A DNA stretch of 64,000 nt from Lates calcarifer (Eukaryota; Chordata; Actinopteri; Centropomidae). Under the pieces are notes generated by a model that searched no databases, was not told the origin of the DNA, and saw only the letters and a program-made list of their open reading frames with translations. The position numbers were made by a program, and so were the translations under genes. Where the stretch lies: contig NC_066835.1 of the NCBI RefSeq assembly GCF_001640805.2, forward strand, positions 6,380,227-6,444,226, in the 5' to 3' direction. Below are positions 1 to 12,379 of this stretch, piece after piece. Every line of letters begins with the position of its first letter. The stretch's first letter is position 1.

Positions 1-9
1 TTAAGACAG

Positions 10-13
<4 letters not shown>

Positions 14-42
<29 letters not shown>
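14..42. repeat. (CA)n microsatellite
   Basis: Uninterrupted CA dinucleotide run. The sequence just downstream (about 50-150) is repeated at about 7450-7530 next to an (AG)n run, so both microsatellites sit at equivalent places in successive units of the apple-gene array. Confidence 0.95.
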
Positions 43-44
<2 letters not shown>

Positions 45-317
45 ATTGGGACTTTGCAGGAGCATGTTTACACCAGCAGGTGGCAGAAAAAGAAAACAGG
101 AACTGTATCAGCTCAACAGGAAGAGAATACAGAACTCGATCATGTTTTTATGGGAAACACTGAAAACCACTCTGTCTGATCTGACATCACTAGGTCACCT
201 AACATTGAAACATAAGTGGCACACTGTACTAGTAGACAGTGGTATCTGTCAGTAAAATAGGATAAGCACTCTGGAGGCAGAGGTAGTCAAGATAAACCTC
301 AGTGAGCAGCAAAGTCA

Positions 318-1130
318 AGTAAAAAAGAAAGTACATCCTCTTTGAAATGTATGTTTCCACATATCAGGACATAATAAAAAATCATCTGGACCTCAGCAGA
401 GATTAAAATGAGGTAAATACAACCTCAGATGAACAACAACGCATGACACATTACACTGTGTCATTGTTTATTCAACAAAAACTAGGTCAAAATTCAGAAG
501 CATTGTGTGAAAAATAAGTAAACTGTTACTGTTTCCATAGGAATTACGAGAGTAAGTAGTTGCCTGGTGCTGCTAATCAAATACCCTTAATTATTGATCT
601 GCAGCAAGTGTGACCATCTCTATCAAAGCTGAAGTTTTGGCAGTTTGGTCTGGAGCATACAGATGTGTGTTAACACAATACTAAGGAGGAGAGACATAAA
701 CAGTGATCTCAGAGAAGCAATTGTTGCTGTCCGTTAATCTGGGAAGGGTTAAAAAGCCATTTCCAAACAATTGAAGTTCAACATTCTACAGTGAAAAAGA
801 TTATTCACAGGTGGAAAATATTTAAAACAGTTGTCAATCTTCCCAGGAGCAGATGACCCAGATTCACCCAAAGGTCAGAAAGGCCAATGCTCAGAGAAAT
901 TGCAAAAAACCCAAGAGCCACACCTCAGACACTACAGGCCTCAGTTAGCATTTTAAGGCTGGTTTGGAAGGGTTGTCAGGAGAAAGCCTCTTCTCTTTAA
1001 AAAGAACATGGCAGCATGGTTTAGTTTGCAAGGTTGCATCTAAATAAAACACATTTCAACAAATTTCTGGAACAAAGTCCTTTAGATAGATGAGACCAAA
1101 GTGGAGATGTTTGACCATAATGCAGTTACA
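318..1130 (+). mobile_element. Degenerate, internally deleted Tc1/mariner-type transposon
   Basis: The stretch reads like a decayed Tc1-like element. A terminal segment at about 318-530 contains phrases typical of this family (around 'AAGAAAGTACATCCTCTTTG' and 'ATACAACCTCAGATGAACAA'). It is followed by a remnant of the transposase N-terminal coding region at about 600-1120 on the plus strand. No long ORF survives, and most of the catalytic (DDE) region is absent, so the element cannot be autonomous. The boundaries are approximate because I did not find a clean terminal inverted repeat pair. Confidence 0.7.
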
Positions 1131-2880
1131 AATTCTTGCAAATGTCCCTAAGTAATGTATGTACAGTAACTTTTCTCTGTTGATGATCAGCTATGACATA
1201 AATACAGTCTTAAGGCTAGTTATTTAGAGTTATTAAGAGATATCAAACTAACAAGCCACTGCACAGTGAGCTACATAATGCACCGAAGGGGTTAAAGAAA
1301 GAATTACCAAGCTAGCTTCTTCTTATAGCTAGCTTGAAAACCCATACCTGGTGGTGTGTGACATAGTGGCATAAAGCATCAGGCACTTCCCATGAGAAGT
1401 GCATGATGCTCATTGTACCCACTTATGTTACATAGTGCAAGAACAGGTGCTCAGGGCACAGAATGAGAATGAACCGGGTGCCAGAGGTGTCAGTATATCA
1501 TCTGTTATTTTAAGGTAAAATAGTCACCTAATGTTGCTTTAAAGTGCTGACAGTGAACTGCAACATTTGACTGTTTAAGTATAGCTGGGGACGTTTGTTC
1601 CATGTCTCCCATCTCTCTCTCTCCTCATCTCCTTTTGCCTCACTACAGTCAACACTCTCACAGAAAAAAACAACAAAGAGATATCTTTATATCTTCCTTG
1701 TTACTCTACTTGTGTTTGTTCTACGATAACCTAACACAGCTGTGTTAATCTTTATTTATACACAGTGTTTAGTGACACTTGAAGGTGTGCTCAGATTAAA
1801 TGCAAAGATATCTTTTGCCCGGGGTTATTCACACAAATTTGACAGCGTGACTGTTTGCACTCTGTGTTTAATCAGCACAGTCATTTATTTACACTACATT
1901 ACAATCAAGTGAGCAACACTGCTGTTTTCTTGAATATAAACATGTATACATATAGAAACACATTTCTGGTTATAAAACTGTGGACTAAGGATTTATTTCC
2001 CTTGGCAAATGCAAAACAACTAAAACAGTGATCATCAACTGGCAGTCACATCTGGCCACATAAAGGACACATAAAGACAGTCCATAAACTGAGCAGTCCG
2101 ACCAGTGTGATTAGTTATCCAGTTAACTTAATTGGAATATTTCCAGGCTTTACATAGTGCAGCTGTGGCAGCTGTCGCAGAGGAATAATAGCATCAAAAC
2201 TGTTGATTAATATTTCCTACTTATCAGGACTACATCCTTCAGTGACATTTCCAGAATTATAGAGTTTTACTATCACTCCTCTGTGAACTGCCTGAACTTT
2301 GTTAGAAAGTGAAAATATTAAATTATGCTTAAATATAAATGGATTCTTTTAAATTGGAAGTCTGGTCCCCAGCAGTGTCTGCTTAGAAAAATTCTGGTCC
2401 TTCAGCAAATGTAGTATGAGTTAGTATGACCCCTGAACTAAAGCATAATATATCTAGATTTTTTCAGTCCACCTCTCTTCAGTCTCCAGATCAGTAATAG
2501 CCAGAGTCAGCTGACCATCCTAAGTGACGACAGTACAGTAAACTGCAACAGGCAGGCAGGCATGTTTTTATTTCACAGAAGCCACGTCTAAAATTCACTT
2601 TGAGCTCTGTCTGAACACACCTTTAATGTTAGGGCTGAGCAGTTGAGCATTTTGTGGTTAGTGCCTGACACTCAGGTAGAATGGGTAAATGGTGCCCTTT
2701 GAAGATTTCTCTTAAACAATAATAGTTGTGATTCACTCAGTGTTTCTCAACAATTTCTACCCATTTCCTCCTTCAGACATCAAAACTTAGTCAATTACAC
2801 CACCTGACACCTCCATGCAACTATAAGGTCAAGCTTGTAATATAAATGAGTTGTCGGTCACACAATGCTGATATTCCATC
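1131..2880. other. Noncoding spacer, 5' flank of apple-gene unit A
   Basis: I see no gene here. The sequence is AT-rich with only short spurious ORFs. Segments at about 1768-1960 and 2649-2850 reappear, diverged, at about 10240-10400 and 10457-10670. This spacer is therefore part of the duplicated unit that carries the apple-domain gene, not unique sequence. Confidence 0.6.
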
Positions 2881-2884
2881 CATT

Positions 2885-3228
2885 ATCTGTTAAAGGTCCC
2901 GGGGGGGCTGGAGCCTATCCCAACTGTCATTGGGCGAAAGGCCAAACCCTAACCCAGTACAGATCACCAGTCCATCACAGGGCCAACACATATAGACAAA
3001 CAACCATTCACACCTACGGGCAATTTAGAGTCACCAGTTAACCTGCATGTCTTTGGACTGTGGGAGGAAGCTGGAGTACCCGGAGATAACCCACGCAGGC
3101 ACAGGGAGAACATGCAAACTCTACACAGAAAAGCCCCAAGCTCAAACCGGGGCTCAAACCCAGAACCTTCTTGCTGTGAGATGACAGTGCTAACCACTGC
3201 ACCACTGCACCACCATGCTGCCCCCCAC
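2885..3228 (-). repeat. Teleost interspersed repeat ('GGAGAACATGCAAACTC' family)
   Basis: This carries the hallmark text of a very common fish repeat: 'ACCTGCATGTCTTTGGACTG', 'GGGAGAACATGCAAACTCTA' and a tail with 'GCTAACCACTGCACCAC'. A 77-codon antisense ORF inside it is incidental. I cannot assign the exact class from sequence alone. It lies about 350 bp upstream of the copy A promoter and is absent from the matching place upstream of copy C. Confidence 0.8.
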
Positions 3229-3548
3229 CGCTGATATTATTCTTTTTTAATTGACTAGAAAGGGTTGGTTTATATAAGTTTCCTTCTTTGTGCCTTTATT
3301 AGACTTATAGCTGTAAATTCATTACAGCTATAAATAGAAACAGAAACACTGGTCTCATACTTCTTTAACTTATTGAAGTAGTATTTCCTCTACAAATGAT
3401 GGATGTGCAGTATATTTGCTTAATTGTCTGCACGTACATTTGGCACTTGCTGATCCGGCTCATGTGTTTGCACAAATTTTTTTACTCATCAAGTCAGCTG
3501 GACTGTGTGTTACTGCCAACCAATGACTGAGTGTGTCAACAACCAGTC

Positions 3549-3573
3549 ATGCAAATCGATTGGAGGTATAAAT
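3549..3573 (+). promoter_or_regulatory. Core promoter of apple-gene copy A (octamer + TATA)
   Basis: A perfect octamer ATGCAAAT (3549-3556) lies 10 bp before a TATA-like TATAAAT (3567-3573). The start codon is at 3647, so transcription would start near 3597-3603. A C/EBP-like TTGCAAT follows at about 3580. The same arrangement sits at 12471-12495 in copy C. The octamer/TATA pairing suggests tissue-restricted rather than housekeeping expression; that is inference. Confidence 0.6.
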
Positions 3574-3646
3574 GTGTGGGTTGCAATACAGTCCTCTAGG
3601 TAATCTCTGCAGTTACAGAACCACCTCTTTGACTGCCGACTGAAGA

Positions 3647-6543
3647 ATGTTCACTGTCTTCAAAACTGAGAAGATGGGAGCGCGCTTCATTTCAGTGGCT
3701 CTGCTCTGCCTCTGTGGCCTCTCCTTTAGTCAAGGTAATACATACACTGTTGAAAGTGCTGGTGTATGTTTCACCGCTTAACACTTAGTAAAATCTATTT
3801 AACTGTGAATGTGTGTATGTAATATACAGGTGAATGAGTCTGTGTGTCTTTTTCCTTTTCCTCAGGTTGTGACCATCAGCGTCAGGAGAACTTGGATTTC
3901 CCAGGATCAGACGTAGCAGTTCTCTTCTCTCCTGATGCGGAGCACTGTCAGTACTTGTGCACCCAGCACCCTGCCTGTCTCTTCTTTTCCTTTATTAGGC
4001 CTGACTGCACCGTTGATAACAGGTACAACAACTGATTAAGGATTAATGAATGATTTTTTTTAATGCATATGCATATGTACACACACATTTGTGTGCAAAG
4101 TGGACTGCAAATTTTTCAGAATAAAGCTACCTGTAACTGATACTATGCAATAAAGGTAATGAAATAAAAAGTACAATATTTGCCTCTTAGACCACCTGCC
4201 TCTCTCTCTACCAGGCACTTCCACTGCTTCCTCAAGTCCACTCCCTCTGGACAGCCCACGGTTCAGGTTACGAAGCAGAGTATCACCTCCGGCTTTTCTC
4301 TTAGATCCTGCCACCCAGACCCAAGTAGGTATACAGCCATTGTAAACCATAATGAAAACCATTAGTAACTAAAGATGTTGGATGACACTCTTCTTAACTT
4401 TCTGTGTGGCTGTCCATCTTCCAGAGCCTTGTCTGTCTCAGGTCTATCAACACGTGGACTTCTACGGAGCAGACTACAGACAGCTGTTCACAGCAGACTA
4501 TGAGGAGTGTCAGAGAGCCTGCACACATGACCCTGCCTGTCAGTTCTTTACCTTTCTCACTGATGACTTTACACCTGAGAAGTACAGGTAAGTAAAACAT
4601 AAAAAATGAAAATTGGAATAGTGTATTTTTCCAGCACTGATCTGTTCAGTACTACTGAAGTGTTTCAACTGCTTTTTTTCTTTGGTGTGTGTTGTGCCTT
4701 AATCTCAGACAGGGTGTGTGTTAAGTTGTGTGTGTTAAATATATATTACAGCATTATATCATGTACTGTTATTCTTTTTCCTCTGTGTTAAGGAACAAGT
4801 GCCACCTTAAATTCAGCTGGCCAGTACCAAGAATACCTACAGTAATAGCAAAGGCTGGTTTAGTATCTGGATTCTCCCATAGTGGACAGTCACATGAACA
4901 CTTTAGCACAGGTAAAAACAAAAAACAAACAAAAAAAACAATCCCAACTAAGGTTCAATTCAATTCAATTCAATTTTATTTATATAGTGCTGAATCACAA
5001 CAAAAGTAATCTCAATGCACTTTTCATACAGACCAGGTCTAGGCCACACTCTTTAAAACAGGTATTTACAGAGACACCCAACTGTTCCCACCATGAGCAA
5101 GAGGTGGATTGTATATACATGTATATACTATACCTGTTGTGCTAGCTGCATATCTATAATTAATTTCACCTGTTTCTGTTGATTGTGCCAACACACATAC
5201 TGAAGAAGGGTGCTTTGCCTCAGGTAACTGTGTGTGTGGATAGTTCAGTTCAGACCACAATGGAAGACCAATCAACCTACAGACACTGCCACCCCTGCAT
5301 CAGAACAGGTCTGAAATAGAACTGAAGATAATTCAAATAGATCTAAAATGCAATTGACCTTAAAAGGCCCACATAGAGAGTCTGCCTGGGTCCACATGTA
5401 TATAAGATATATAGACAAACAGGCCTGAGATCTCTGGCAGTAGAACAGGACACTACCCAAACCCTACTAGGTAAACTATAGTAAATATGATTTGCAGCAT
5501 TGGTTGTAGCAACATCTTGCAGGCTGTTGTGCTTGTTTTCTCATGTTACTGATTGTTTTTATACAGATTGTGAGGGCAAGCTCTTTCCAAACACTGACTA
5601 CCCAGGACACGACATCGAGGTTCTGCCCGCTTCCTCTCCTGAACACTGTCAGGCACTGTGCTCTGCTCATCCACTCTGTACCTATTTTGCCTACATCAGG
5701 TAGAATGTGTTTGTGTGTATGTGCATGTGTATGGTCTGAATGTAAATTCTGGTGATGGTGTCAACAATATTTATGTAAGTATATATATTTGGTGGTTACC
5801 AAATGCTATAACACAACACCATAAAGCATTTACCTGACTAAACTTCTTCCTGGGCAGGAATAGCTTTAGATGTTACCTGAAGCACAATCCACATGAAATG
5901 GTCGCCAGAGCTGTAGCAGGAATCACATCTGGGTTACCTGCACACTTTTGTCAGCTGGATAACAGTATGTACTACATGCATCCAAATCTGTTCCAAGCCA
6001 ATTATTGGGATCATACTGGTATACTGGTTTATTTCTAGTGTTTAGTTTCTATCCAGCAGCAGAGGTATAACCCTGTTCCTTTCTGCTTACAGAGTGGGTT
6101 AAGAGGACTCTTGAAGGAGTAGATTTCCCATATTCTGACATTCGCTCTTTCCTGGTGGGTGACGTTGAGGCGTGTCAGAGAACCTGTACTGAGGATCCCA
6201 ACTGCCAGTACTACAGCTACATCACTGCTCAGTTCAGTAACCATGCTTACATACACAAACACAAATATTGTTACCTATAGCTGTAGCTACAAAACACTGC
6301 ATGTTGCTCATATGACTACCCATAGAACTTTATCTACACAAAACCTGCAATTCAGAATCCAGAAATCATGTAACAGTAAACCTAATCCTGTAGCCATACT
6401 TTGTGTTTAAAATTCATAACTAAAGATGTTGTTGTTGATGCTCTTTCATTCTAGCCGCCGCTGCTATCTCAAGCGTGTCATCACCATGCCCGCTCCTCCC
6501 AAAGTTACTAAGCTGGCCAATGCTGTGTCTGGCTTCTCCCTGA
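3647..6543 (+). CDS. Apple (PAN)-domain secreted lectin-like protein, copy A (kalliklectin / factor XI-kallikrein apple-like), 9 exons
   Basis: Exons by splice signal and phase: 3647-3734, 3866-4022, 4215-4324, 4425-4587, 4793-4911, 5567-5699, 5858-5964, 6093-6236, 6455-6543. Exon 1 encodes a signal peptide (hydrophobic ISVALLCLCGLSFS); a second in-frame ATG at 3674 could also start it. Exon pairs 2+3, 4+5, 6+7 and 8+9 each encode one apple domain, the exon layout of mammalian F11/KLKB1. No trypsin-like domain follows, so this is a four-apple, non-catalytic protein like the mannose-binding kalliklectins of fish skin mucus. Apple 3 has all six cysteines. Apple 2 lacks the last. Apple 4 has Trp where the first Cys is expected. 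At exon 8 the only canonical donor (after 6236) leaves phase 1, while exon 9 needs phase 2 to read RRCYLKRV. Canonical splicing therefore stops at 6543 (369 aa); the family-like frame would stop at 6572. AATAAA is at 6602. A lectin role is inferred. Confidence 0.72.
4945..5070. repeat. Teleost short interspersed repeat in intron 5 of copy A
   Basis: A CAATT-rich stretch leading into 'TTTTATTTATATAGTGCTGA' and 'CACTTTTCATACAGACCAGG' is the widespread fish 'TTTATTTATATAG' repeat. A second member lies at about 6811-6915. It expands intron 5 relative to the same intron of copy C, where no such repeat is present. Confidence 0.75.
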
Positions 6544-6810
6544 GGAACTGCCAGTATAAACAACTTTTTTGAACCCACCAGTTCCAATAACCAGACAGTA
6601 AAATAAACACATAATCCAATGTAATCAGTGTAATCCATATATAATCCGATATATGATCCAGCAGCAAACAGTGTGTTTTCCATTTCTTCTCTCATTTTGG
6701 ACCACAATGTCTGCTTTTTCTACAACTCCTCTCCTTATCTGCAAGTCTCCCAGACAAAATGGGAGTAATGATAGTAAAATACATATATGTTGGTTTACAC
6801 TGAAAGATAG

Positions 6811-6915
6811 ACAAGTCAAGTCAGTTTTATTTATATAGCTCCAAACTGAGTTATCTCAGTGCACTTTTCATACAGAGCAGGCCTAGACCATATTTATAAA
6901 ATATTATTTACAGAA
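6811..6915. repeat. Second member of the 'TTTATTTATATAG' teleost repeat family
   Basis: It shares 'TTTATTTATATAG' and 'GCACTTTTCATACAGA' with the copy at 4945-5070. It lies 200 bp beyond the putative poly(A) signal of copy A. The surrounding 6610-7380 holds no recognisable gene. Confidence 0.7.
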
Positions 6916-7387
6916 ATACAAACACAAGGACAACATGGACTATACTGTATAAACTAGACTTAACTGAAATCACTGACACCAAAGCCGACCCGCCAATGGT
7001 AACCATTACAAAACCTGACTAAGTTGCAACCTGAAAGTTAAAGCACAGTTTTGAATTTGGATTTAAATTCCTCAATCGATTCAAACAGTCTGTAGTAGTA
7101 GACAGTAGAAGTTTTCAAATATGCACTAAAAATGAAAATGCTTTATACTATTTGTCTCAGTCACAGTCTTGTCCCCATGACTTCAGGGGACTTACATTCA
7201 CTACCCGGAGACTCGCCCTAACCCTAATCATGATCACTGCTTGCCTAACCCTTATCATAACCTTAAAACATGTCAAATTTAATGATTTATGTTACTTATG
7301 TTCCCATAAGGAAGACCTGTCTTCATAATGTGACTGTGTGAACATATCTAGGTCCCCACAACATGAGGAATACCTAGACCACACACT

Positions 7388-7390
<3 letters not shown>

Positions 7391-7424
<34 letters not shown>
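7391..7424. repeat. (AG)n microsatellite
   Basis: Pure AG dinucleotide run. It is followed at about 7450-7530 by sequence matching positions 55-150, marking the start of the next unit of the apple-gene array. Confidence 0.95.
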
Positions 7425-7427
<3 letters not shown>

Positions 7428-7439
7428 GCGTGAGAGAGG

Positions 7440-10235
7440 ACTGGGAGTAAACCATGTTTACACCAGCAGGTGGCAGAAACAGACAACTGCTTGGAATTGT
7501 ATCAATTCAAGAGGAAGAGAATACACATGTAGGAGTAAATGTATTCATCTAAAAGCCTTGATGATGTTTTGTCATGTTTTTTTATATTACTATAAACTTA
7601 TAATAATATATTAATAAATGATTAAAATCACAGCAACAACAAAACAATATTAATTTAAGTCTTGGTGCACTACACGAGGCAGAAGTGATCATCACTGGCA
7701 AGCAGATTACAAATACTATTGTTGCTGTGTACATCTACGCAGAGGTACTTCAGAGAGACAAAATACTGGCATCATTGCACAGATGACCTAAAGCTACATT
7801 GCAATCAATTGTATCAACATTCACTGACTCTGCTCTTACAGGATGGTGCCAAAATGTGACCCTGGTCGAGCTCTCAAGTTCACAGACCCTTTGCAGTTGT
7901 GGTTTCTCTCTGAATCTTTCACATTTGAAGGGGCAGTTGCACTTATAATTTCACTATTGATACAATCTGTTGAATTTTCATTCATTACTTCTTGATCGCT
8001 CTGTGTTTGCTCTTAACATTTAAGTCAATGTAACATGGAAACAGCACCAGCAGGTTGTTCATTAATTGGAGGATAGCACACACATTTAAATGAACAGGGA
8101 GGTGTTTCATGTTTTCCTGGAGGCCTGATTTCTTCATAAAAACAATCAAATCTGTATTTTTGGCTCTAAGCTGAAACAGTTTAACAGTCTTTGACTACAA
8201 ACAGGCCAGCTTTACTATTATGCCCATTAAACCCACTTATTCCTGATGTTATTTGTCTTTGTAGCTCTTAACAAAACAAACTTTTTTAAAAAATATAGTA
8301 GAATAAGAGATTAATTCATTTGATCCAAAACACTTATCTCTACTCTGGGGATCACAGTTTTAACACAGTCATGGATCTCTCATTTCTATTAGAAAAGTTT
8401 ACATTCTGTGGTATAGACATTTAATTGCCGGTGCAGCCACAAAAGACACCTCAGTGCCAATAGCTCAGGATGCTGGTACAGTAAGAGCAGAATCTCTGAC
8501 ACCAACTTTAATGGAAACTAAATTCACAGGAGATTGTTCACAAGATACATAAAGATAAAGAAAAATGTTCAATATTGGGTACTTTCATCTCATCTCAAAA
8601 CTGGATTAACTGTTTACTGTTGCCATTCAGTGAATGGACCCCCACAGTCTGTAGATTCCTAATTTGGGAGCCAGGAATGTCACTTGAACAGCTGTCTAAG
8701 TGAAACTATCTGAGATAGATTTTTCGTTGAAAGGGCTGACAACTCATGGATATTGGAGACATGACAAAGAACCCCAAATGGATTTTTTGAAAGTATTTAA
8801 CATTTCTAAGCAGCACATACACATTTAATTATAGGTTTATAAAACACTGGAATGTAGTGGTACACAGCTACAATTACAATGTCTCCAATAAAGACATACT
8901 GTATTAAATATTTTTACAATTATCTAATTTATTACCTGTTTATACACCAGCCTCCATTGGTACCCACAGAAGAAGTTACTTTGTTTGAGTAACATTAATA
9001 AACACTCTTCTTTTCTGCTTACGATTACATTATAATGTGTTTGAAAACATTTGTTAAAAGTTTGTACAGAGTTAATAAATGCTAAATAGAATTAAGTGCA
9101 ATTTTGGATGTAAAATCTTTATCTGAAAAGTAACTATGGCTGTCAAAGAAATATATTGAGAGGTTAAAGCGGGGAATGATGGGAAACAGCGTTCAAGCAC
9201 CTTTGATTAATAAGGAAATGAGTTTGGTTCACAGTTTCATTCATGAGAAGGTCAAGCAAGTTCATTATTCTGTGTGCCACAGCCTGGCATTGAGATACTC
9301 AACAGAACAGAAAATATCACTGCATGTCAAATCCCAGAGTGCCATCAAATTGGTGGGCTGGTGATCCCTGTCAGTCCTCTCCACTGTACCTTCTCTGTGT
9401 GTGTCTGCGCTCAGTTACTAATCACCACCAAGTTTCAACAATGTGCGTGTGAAAATGCACTATGATATGTAGGTGGAGGATTTTTCAGTGATAAAATTAA
9501 CAGTAGTCATATATCTGGTGACATTTATTACATTTATTTTAATTATTTCTTTTTGGGTTTTTAGCCTTTATTAATAGGACAGTGAGAGAAAGAGACAGGA
9601 AACAGGGAGAGAAAGTAGGCAAGTGACACGCAGCAAAGGTCTACCTGAATCAGAAGTCAAACCGGGGACTCGCTGCTCAGAGCACTGACACCCATGCGGC
9701 ACGTGCCCTAACCATTCAGCTATGGGGCACCCCCAACATTCATGACATTTTTAACACTTCTCTCGCACACGTTCAAGCAACCTAAATTTTGTCATTTGAG
9801 GTCATATTTGTAAAATGAGTTTCTGAAAAAAGAAAAATGACACAGATAAGGCAGAGAAATGTTAACATTTGTAGGGATGTCACACACACCTACTTTAACA
9901 AATTGCATTAATAGTGATCGTGTTGATGTTGTTAAATAAAAATCTAAAGGTCTGCAGAGGTTCCTGAGAGAAGCACTGCTCTCTTGCCTCTTGCTGTATG
10001 GGTCATTGGCATTTGTATTGGCTTTACAATTTAGAGGATGAGAACATAGTTCCTTCTTTAAAAAAAACATCCCTGTGTAAATAAAGTTTGTCAGTTATGT
10101 CATTAGGAATATGTTGGATTAATGGGCAGAGGCTGAATTGAGAGTAAGTCAAGCAAGATTTTGTTATTGTAACTGTCCTCACAACCCACCCTTTATTTAT
10201 CCAGCAGTTCTTCACCAATGCTCTGTCCCAGTGTC
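7440..10235. other. Spacer at the head of apple-gene unit B, no gene seen
   Basis: AT-rich noncoding sequence with only short, low-quality ORFs. Its first 90 bp repeat the window's start (about 55-150), so I read it as the 5' part of a second duplication unit. Apart from a dispersed repeat at about 9535-9735 I recognise nothing. Confidence 0.5.
9535..9735. repeat. Teleost interspersed repeat ('CCTTTATTAATAGGACAGTG' family)
   Basis: This has the typical wording of a common fish repeat: a start near 'TTTTTAGCCTTTATTAATAG', then 'GACAGTGAGAGAAAGAGACA', 'CACGCAGCAAAGG' and a tail near 'CCCTAACCATTCAGCTA'. No coding content. Confidence 0.75.
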
Positions 10236-10239
10236 AGGT

Positions 10240-10680
10240 ATCCAGTACAAATGAAGGTGTGCTCAAATAACTTGTGAAAGAATCTTCTGCCTTGCCTTAT
10301 TCACACAAATTTGCTTGACTGTTTGTACTGTTTGTGTTTATTCACCACAGACAATGTACTAACATCAACTGTAAGCTAGCGAGCAATGTACACACCATGT
10401 GTGTGTGATGTTCTGGTATAACGATAAGTTCCACCCTGTTCCACCTGTTGTTTCTTTCTAGGTACGGAGGATTTTGTGGTTAGTGCCTGACACTTGCCTT
10501 TTGAAGATTTCTCTTAAACAATAATAGTTTTGTTTCCATTCTGTGTTTCTCACCAATTTCTACCCATTTCCTCCTTCAGACATTAATATCAATTTATTTA
10601 AAACTTCTAAGTCAATTACACCACCTGACATCTTCATGCAACTACGAGGTCAAGCTTGTAACGTAAATGATGCGGTAACT
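10240..10680. repeat. Diverged duplicate of the copy A upstream region
   Basis: Two blocks match the copy A 5' flank in order: about 10240-10400 with 1768-1960, and about 10457-10670 with 2649-2850. The second shares 'TTTTGTGGTTAGTGCCTGAC' and 'ACAATTTC/CCAATTTCTACCCATTTCCTCC'-type text. Colinearity shows unit B was a genuine tandem duplicate of unit A. Confidence 0.65.
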
Positions 10681-11219
10681 ATTTTTAATTGGCTAGGCAG
10701 GGAATTGTAGCTTTAAAGTAAGAAATAGGTTAAAAATGCAAAATACAATTGTTGTGTTCCTTACACTGTGTGTATGACATATTTAAACTTATAGCTGTAA
10801 ATGTATTTTTGTTTTTAACACAGACACTGGGCGCAAGATGACATGATACCATTCTGTTAATAATGTTCAGGTCGGGATGGTGACAGTGGATTACATGTAT
10901 GCAGGGTGCTTTCATGTGCACCTTAAATGACAGGCACACAGAGAGGGCCAGTCCTGGGATAACACTATGTACCACAGATTTAACTGAAAACAGATACTCA
11001 GTATAATCTGTGTTCTGTGTTGCCTGATGTGGCTATTTTTCTCAATGAAGCCTGTTGTCCATTTTCTTTCAAATTTCAAGTCTATGTGAAGAATCAGGCT
11101 TTAATAAGATTAGTTTTTTTTTTTTTATCAAATCAAATATTAGAAAAACAAACATTGTTATCATTCAGGAATTTTATTCTCTATATAGTATTTATAATCT
11201 CTGTTCAGTTTTTCATGTA

Positions 11220-11660
11220 GCTACAGTATTTCTGGAGTTTGGCCAGAAGCAGGAATTTAACCCTGTCCTTCTCTGCTAACAGAGAGTTAAGGTGGCTTAT
11301 GGAGTGATGTTTTTTTTCCTTTTTTCCCTCACATTTGATATGAGCTGATGGATGAGGCAGAGACGTGTGAAAGGACCTGTACTGAGGGTTCTAACTACCA
11401 GCCCTACACCTATGTTCTACATTCTTACTGGTACTGTATTCTTTATGCATGCATGCAGAAACTGCACACAATATTGTCATTTTTAAATAGAACTGCATCA
11501 GCCCTCAGTCAGTACTAGCTACCTCCCTTTTTTTTCATTAAAACATACCAGGAGTTCAGTACCCAGGTAAATTGTGTAACCGTAAGCTCCAACTTTTGTG
11601 TTGTGTTGTAACATAAGATGCTGTTGATTTTAATCTCTAGGTCCCACACCTTTCTCATGG
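11220..11660 (+). pseudogene. Fossil of the apple-4 exons (unit B)
   Basis: After an exon-8-like acceptor context ending in TAACAG at about 11280, the sequence contains a decayed exon 8. The stretch at about 11357-11420 reads EAETCERTCTEGSNYQPYTY, clearly related to EACQRTCTEDPNCQYYSY of copy A. The start of the exon is scrambled by a T-rich insertion. A weak exon 9 trace follows near 11640. No intact upstream exons were found between 7.4 and 11.2 kb, so this unit is a dead gene fragment. Confidence 0.65.
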
Positions 11661-12379
11661 GTTTAGTTACTTCTAATTACTTAATTACTTATTTGATGTG
11701 TGCGAACATAAAACAAAACCTTGGCCAAAATTGGCTGCTGGAAGCCAGGGTGGAGGAGAGGAAAGAGAGAGACAGAAATGATGACACTTAAAGCCAAACC
11801 CACCATACAAGCAGCAGGCAGAGAGGGAGGGCTGTCACACTCCTTTGTCATTTTATTATGTATGTGTATATTTATAAATAATGTATATATACATTCAATA
11901 AAAGTTTTTTTTAAATATTTTTTTATCACACTATAATGTAACTGGTATAAGGTATAAGAACATTTCTAAGTGTTAATGTATAGAATTTGTCAACCAAATA
12001 TAATAATAAATAATGCTTACTTGGTTTACAACTAAATATTGTGTTATAAAGCATTTACCAAATGACTGTATACTGCTTATGAATATTAAATAGCTAGTCC
12101 AGTGTATGGGCTGTATGGTCATTATGGTCATGGAAGCTGCAGTTTGTGGTGCTGTTGAGTTGTACTGCATTATACAGAGAGCATTGAACAAACTGCATTC
12201 AAATTTAACTAAAACTCAAGACCTAGAGATAAGCTGATAGAAACACTGGTCTCATACTTTTTTAGTGTATTTGTTTTAAGGACTTCATCAATATTTCCTC
12301 TACAAATGATGAACATACAGTATATTTGCTTAATTATCAGCTGCACTCTACTGTCCTGCACACACATTTAATAAATATT

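Noticed and set aside
7391..7424. CRISPR-like or tandem-array signal from regularly repeated motifs
   Set aside because: Simple AG/CA dinucleotide runs without spacers, and the genome is vertebrate.
6600..12300. A trypsin-like protease domain completing a kallikrein or factor XI gene after copy A
   Set aside because: No GDSGGP, TAAHC or related motif was found in any frame downstream of either copy, so the genes are treated as apple-only.
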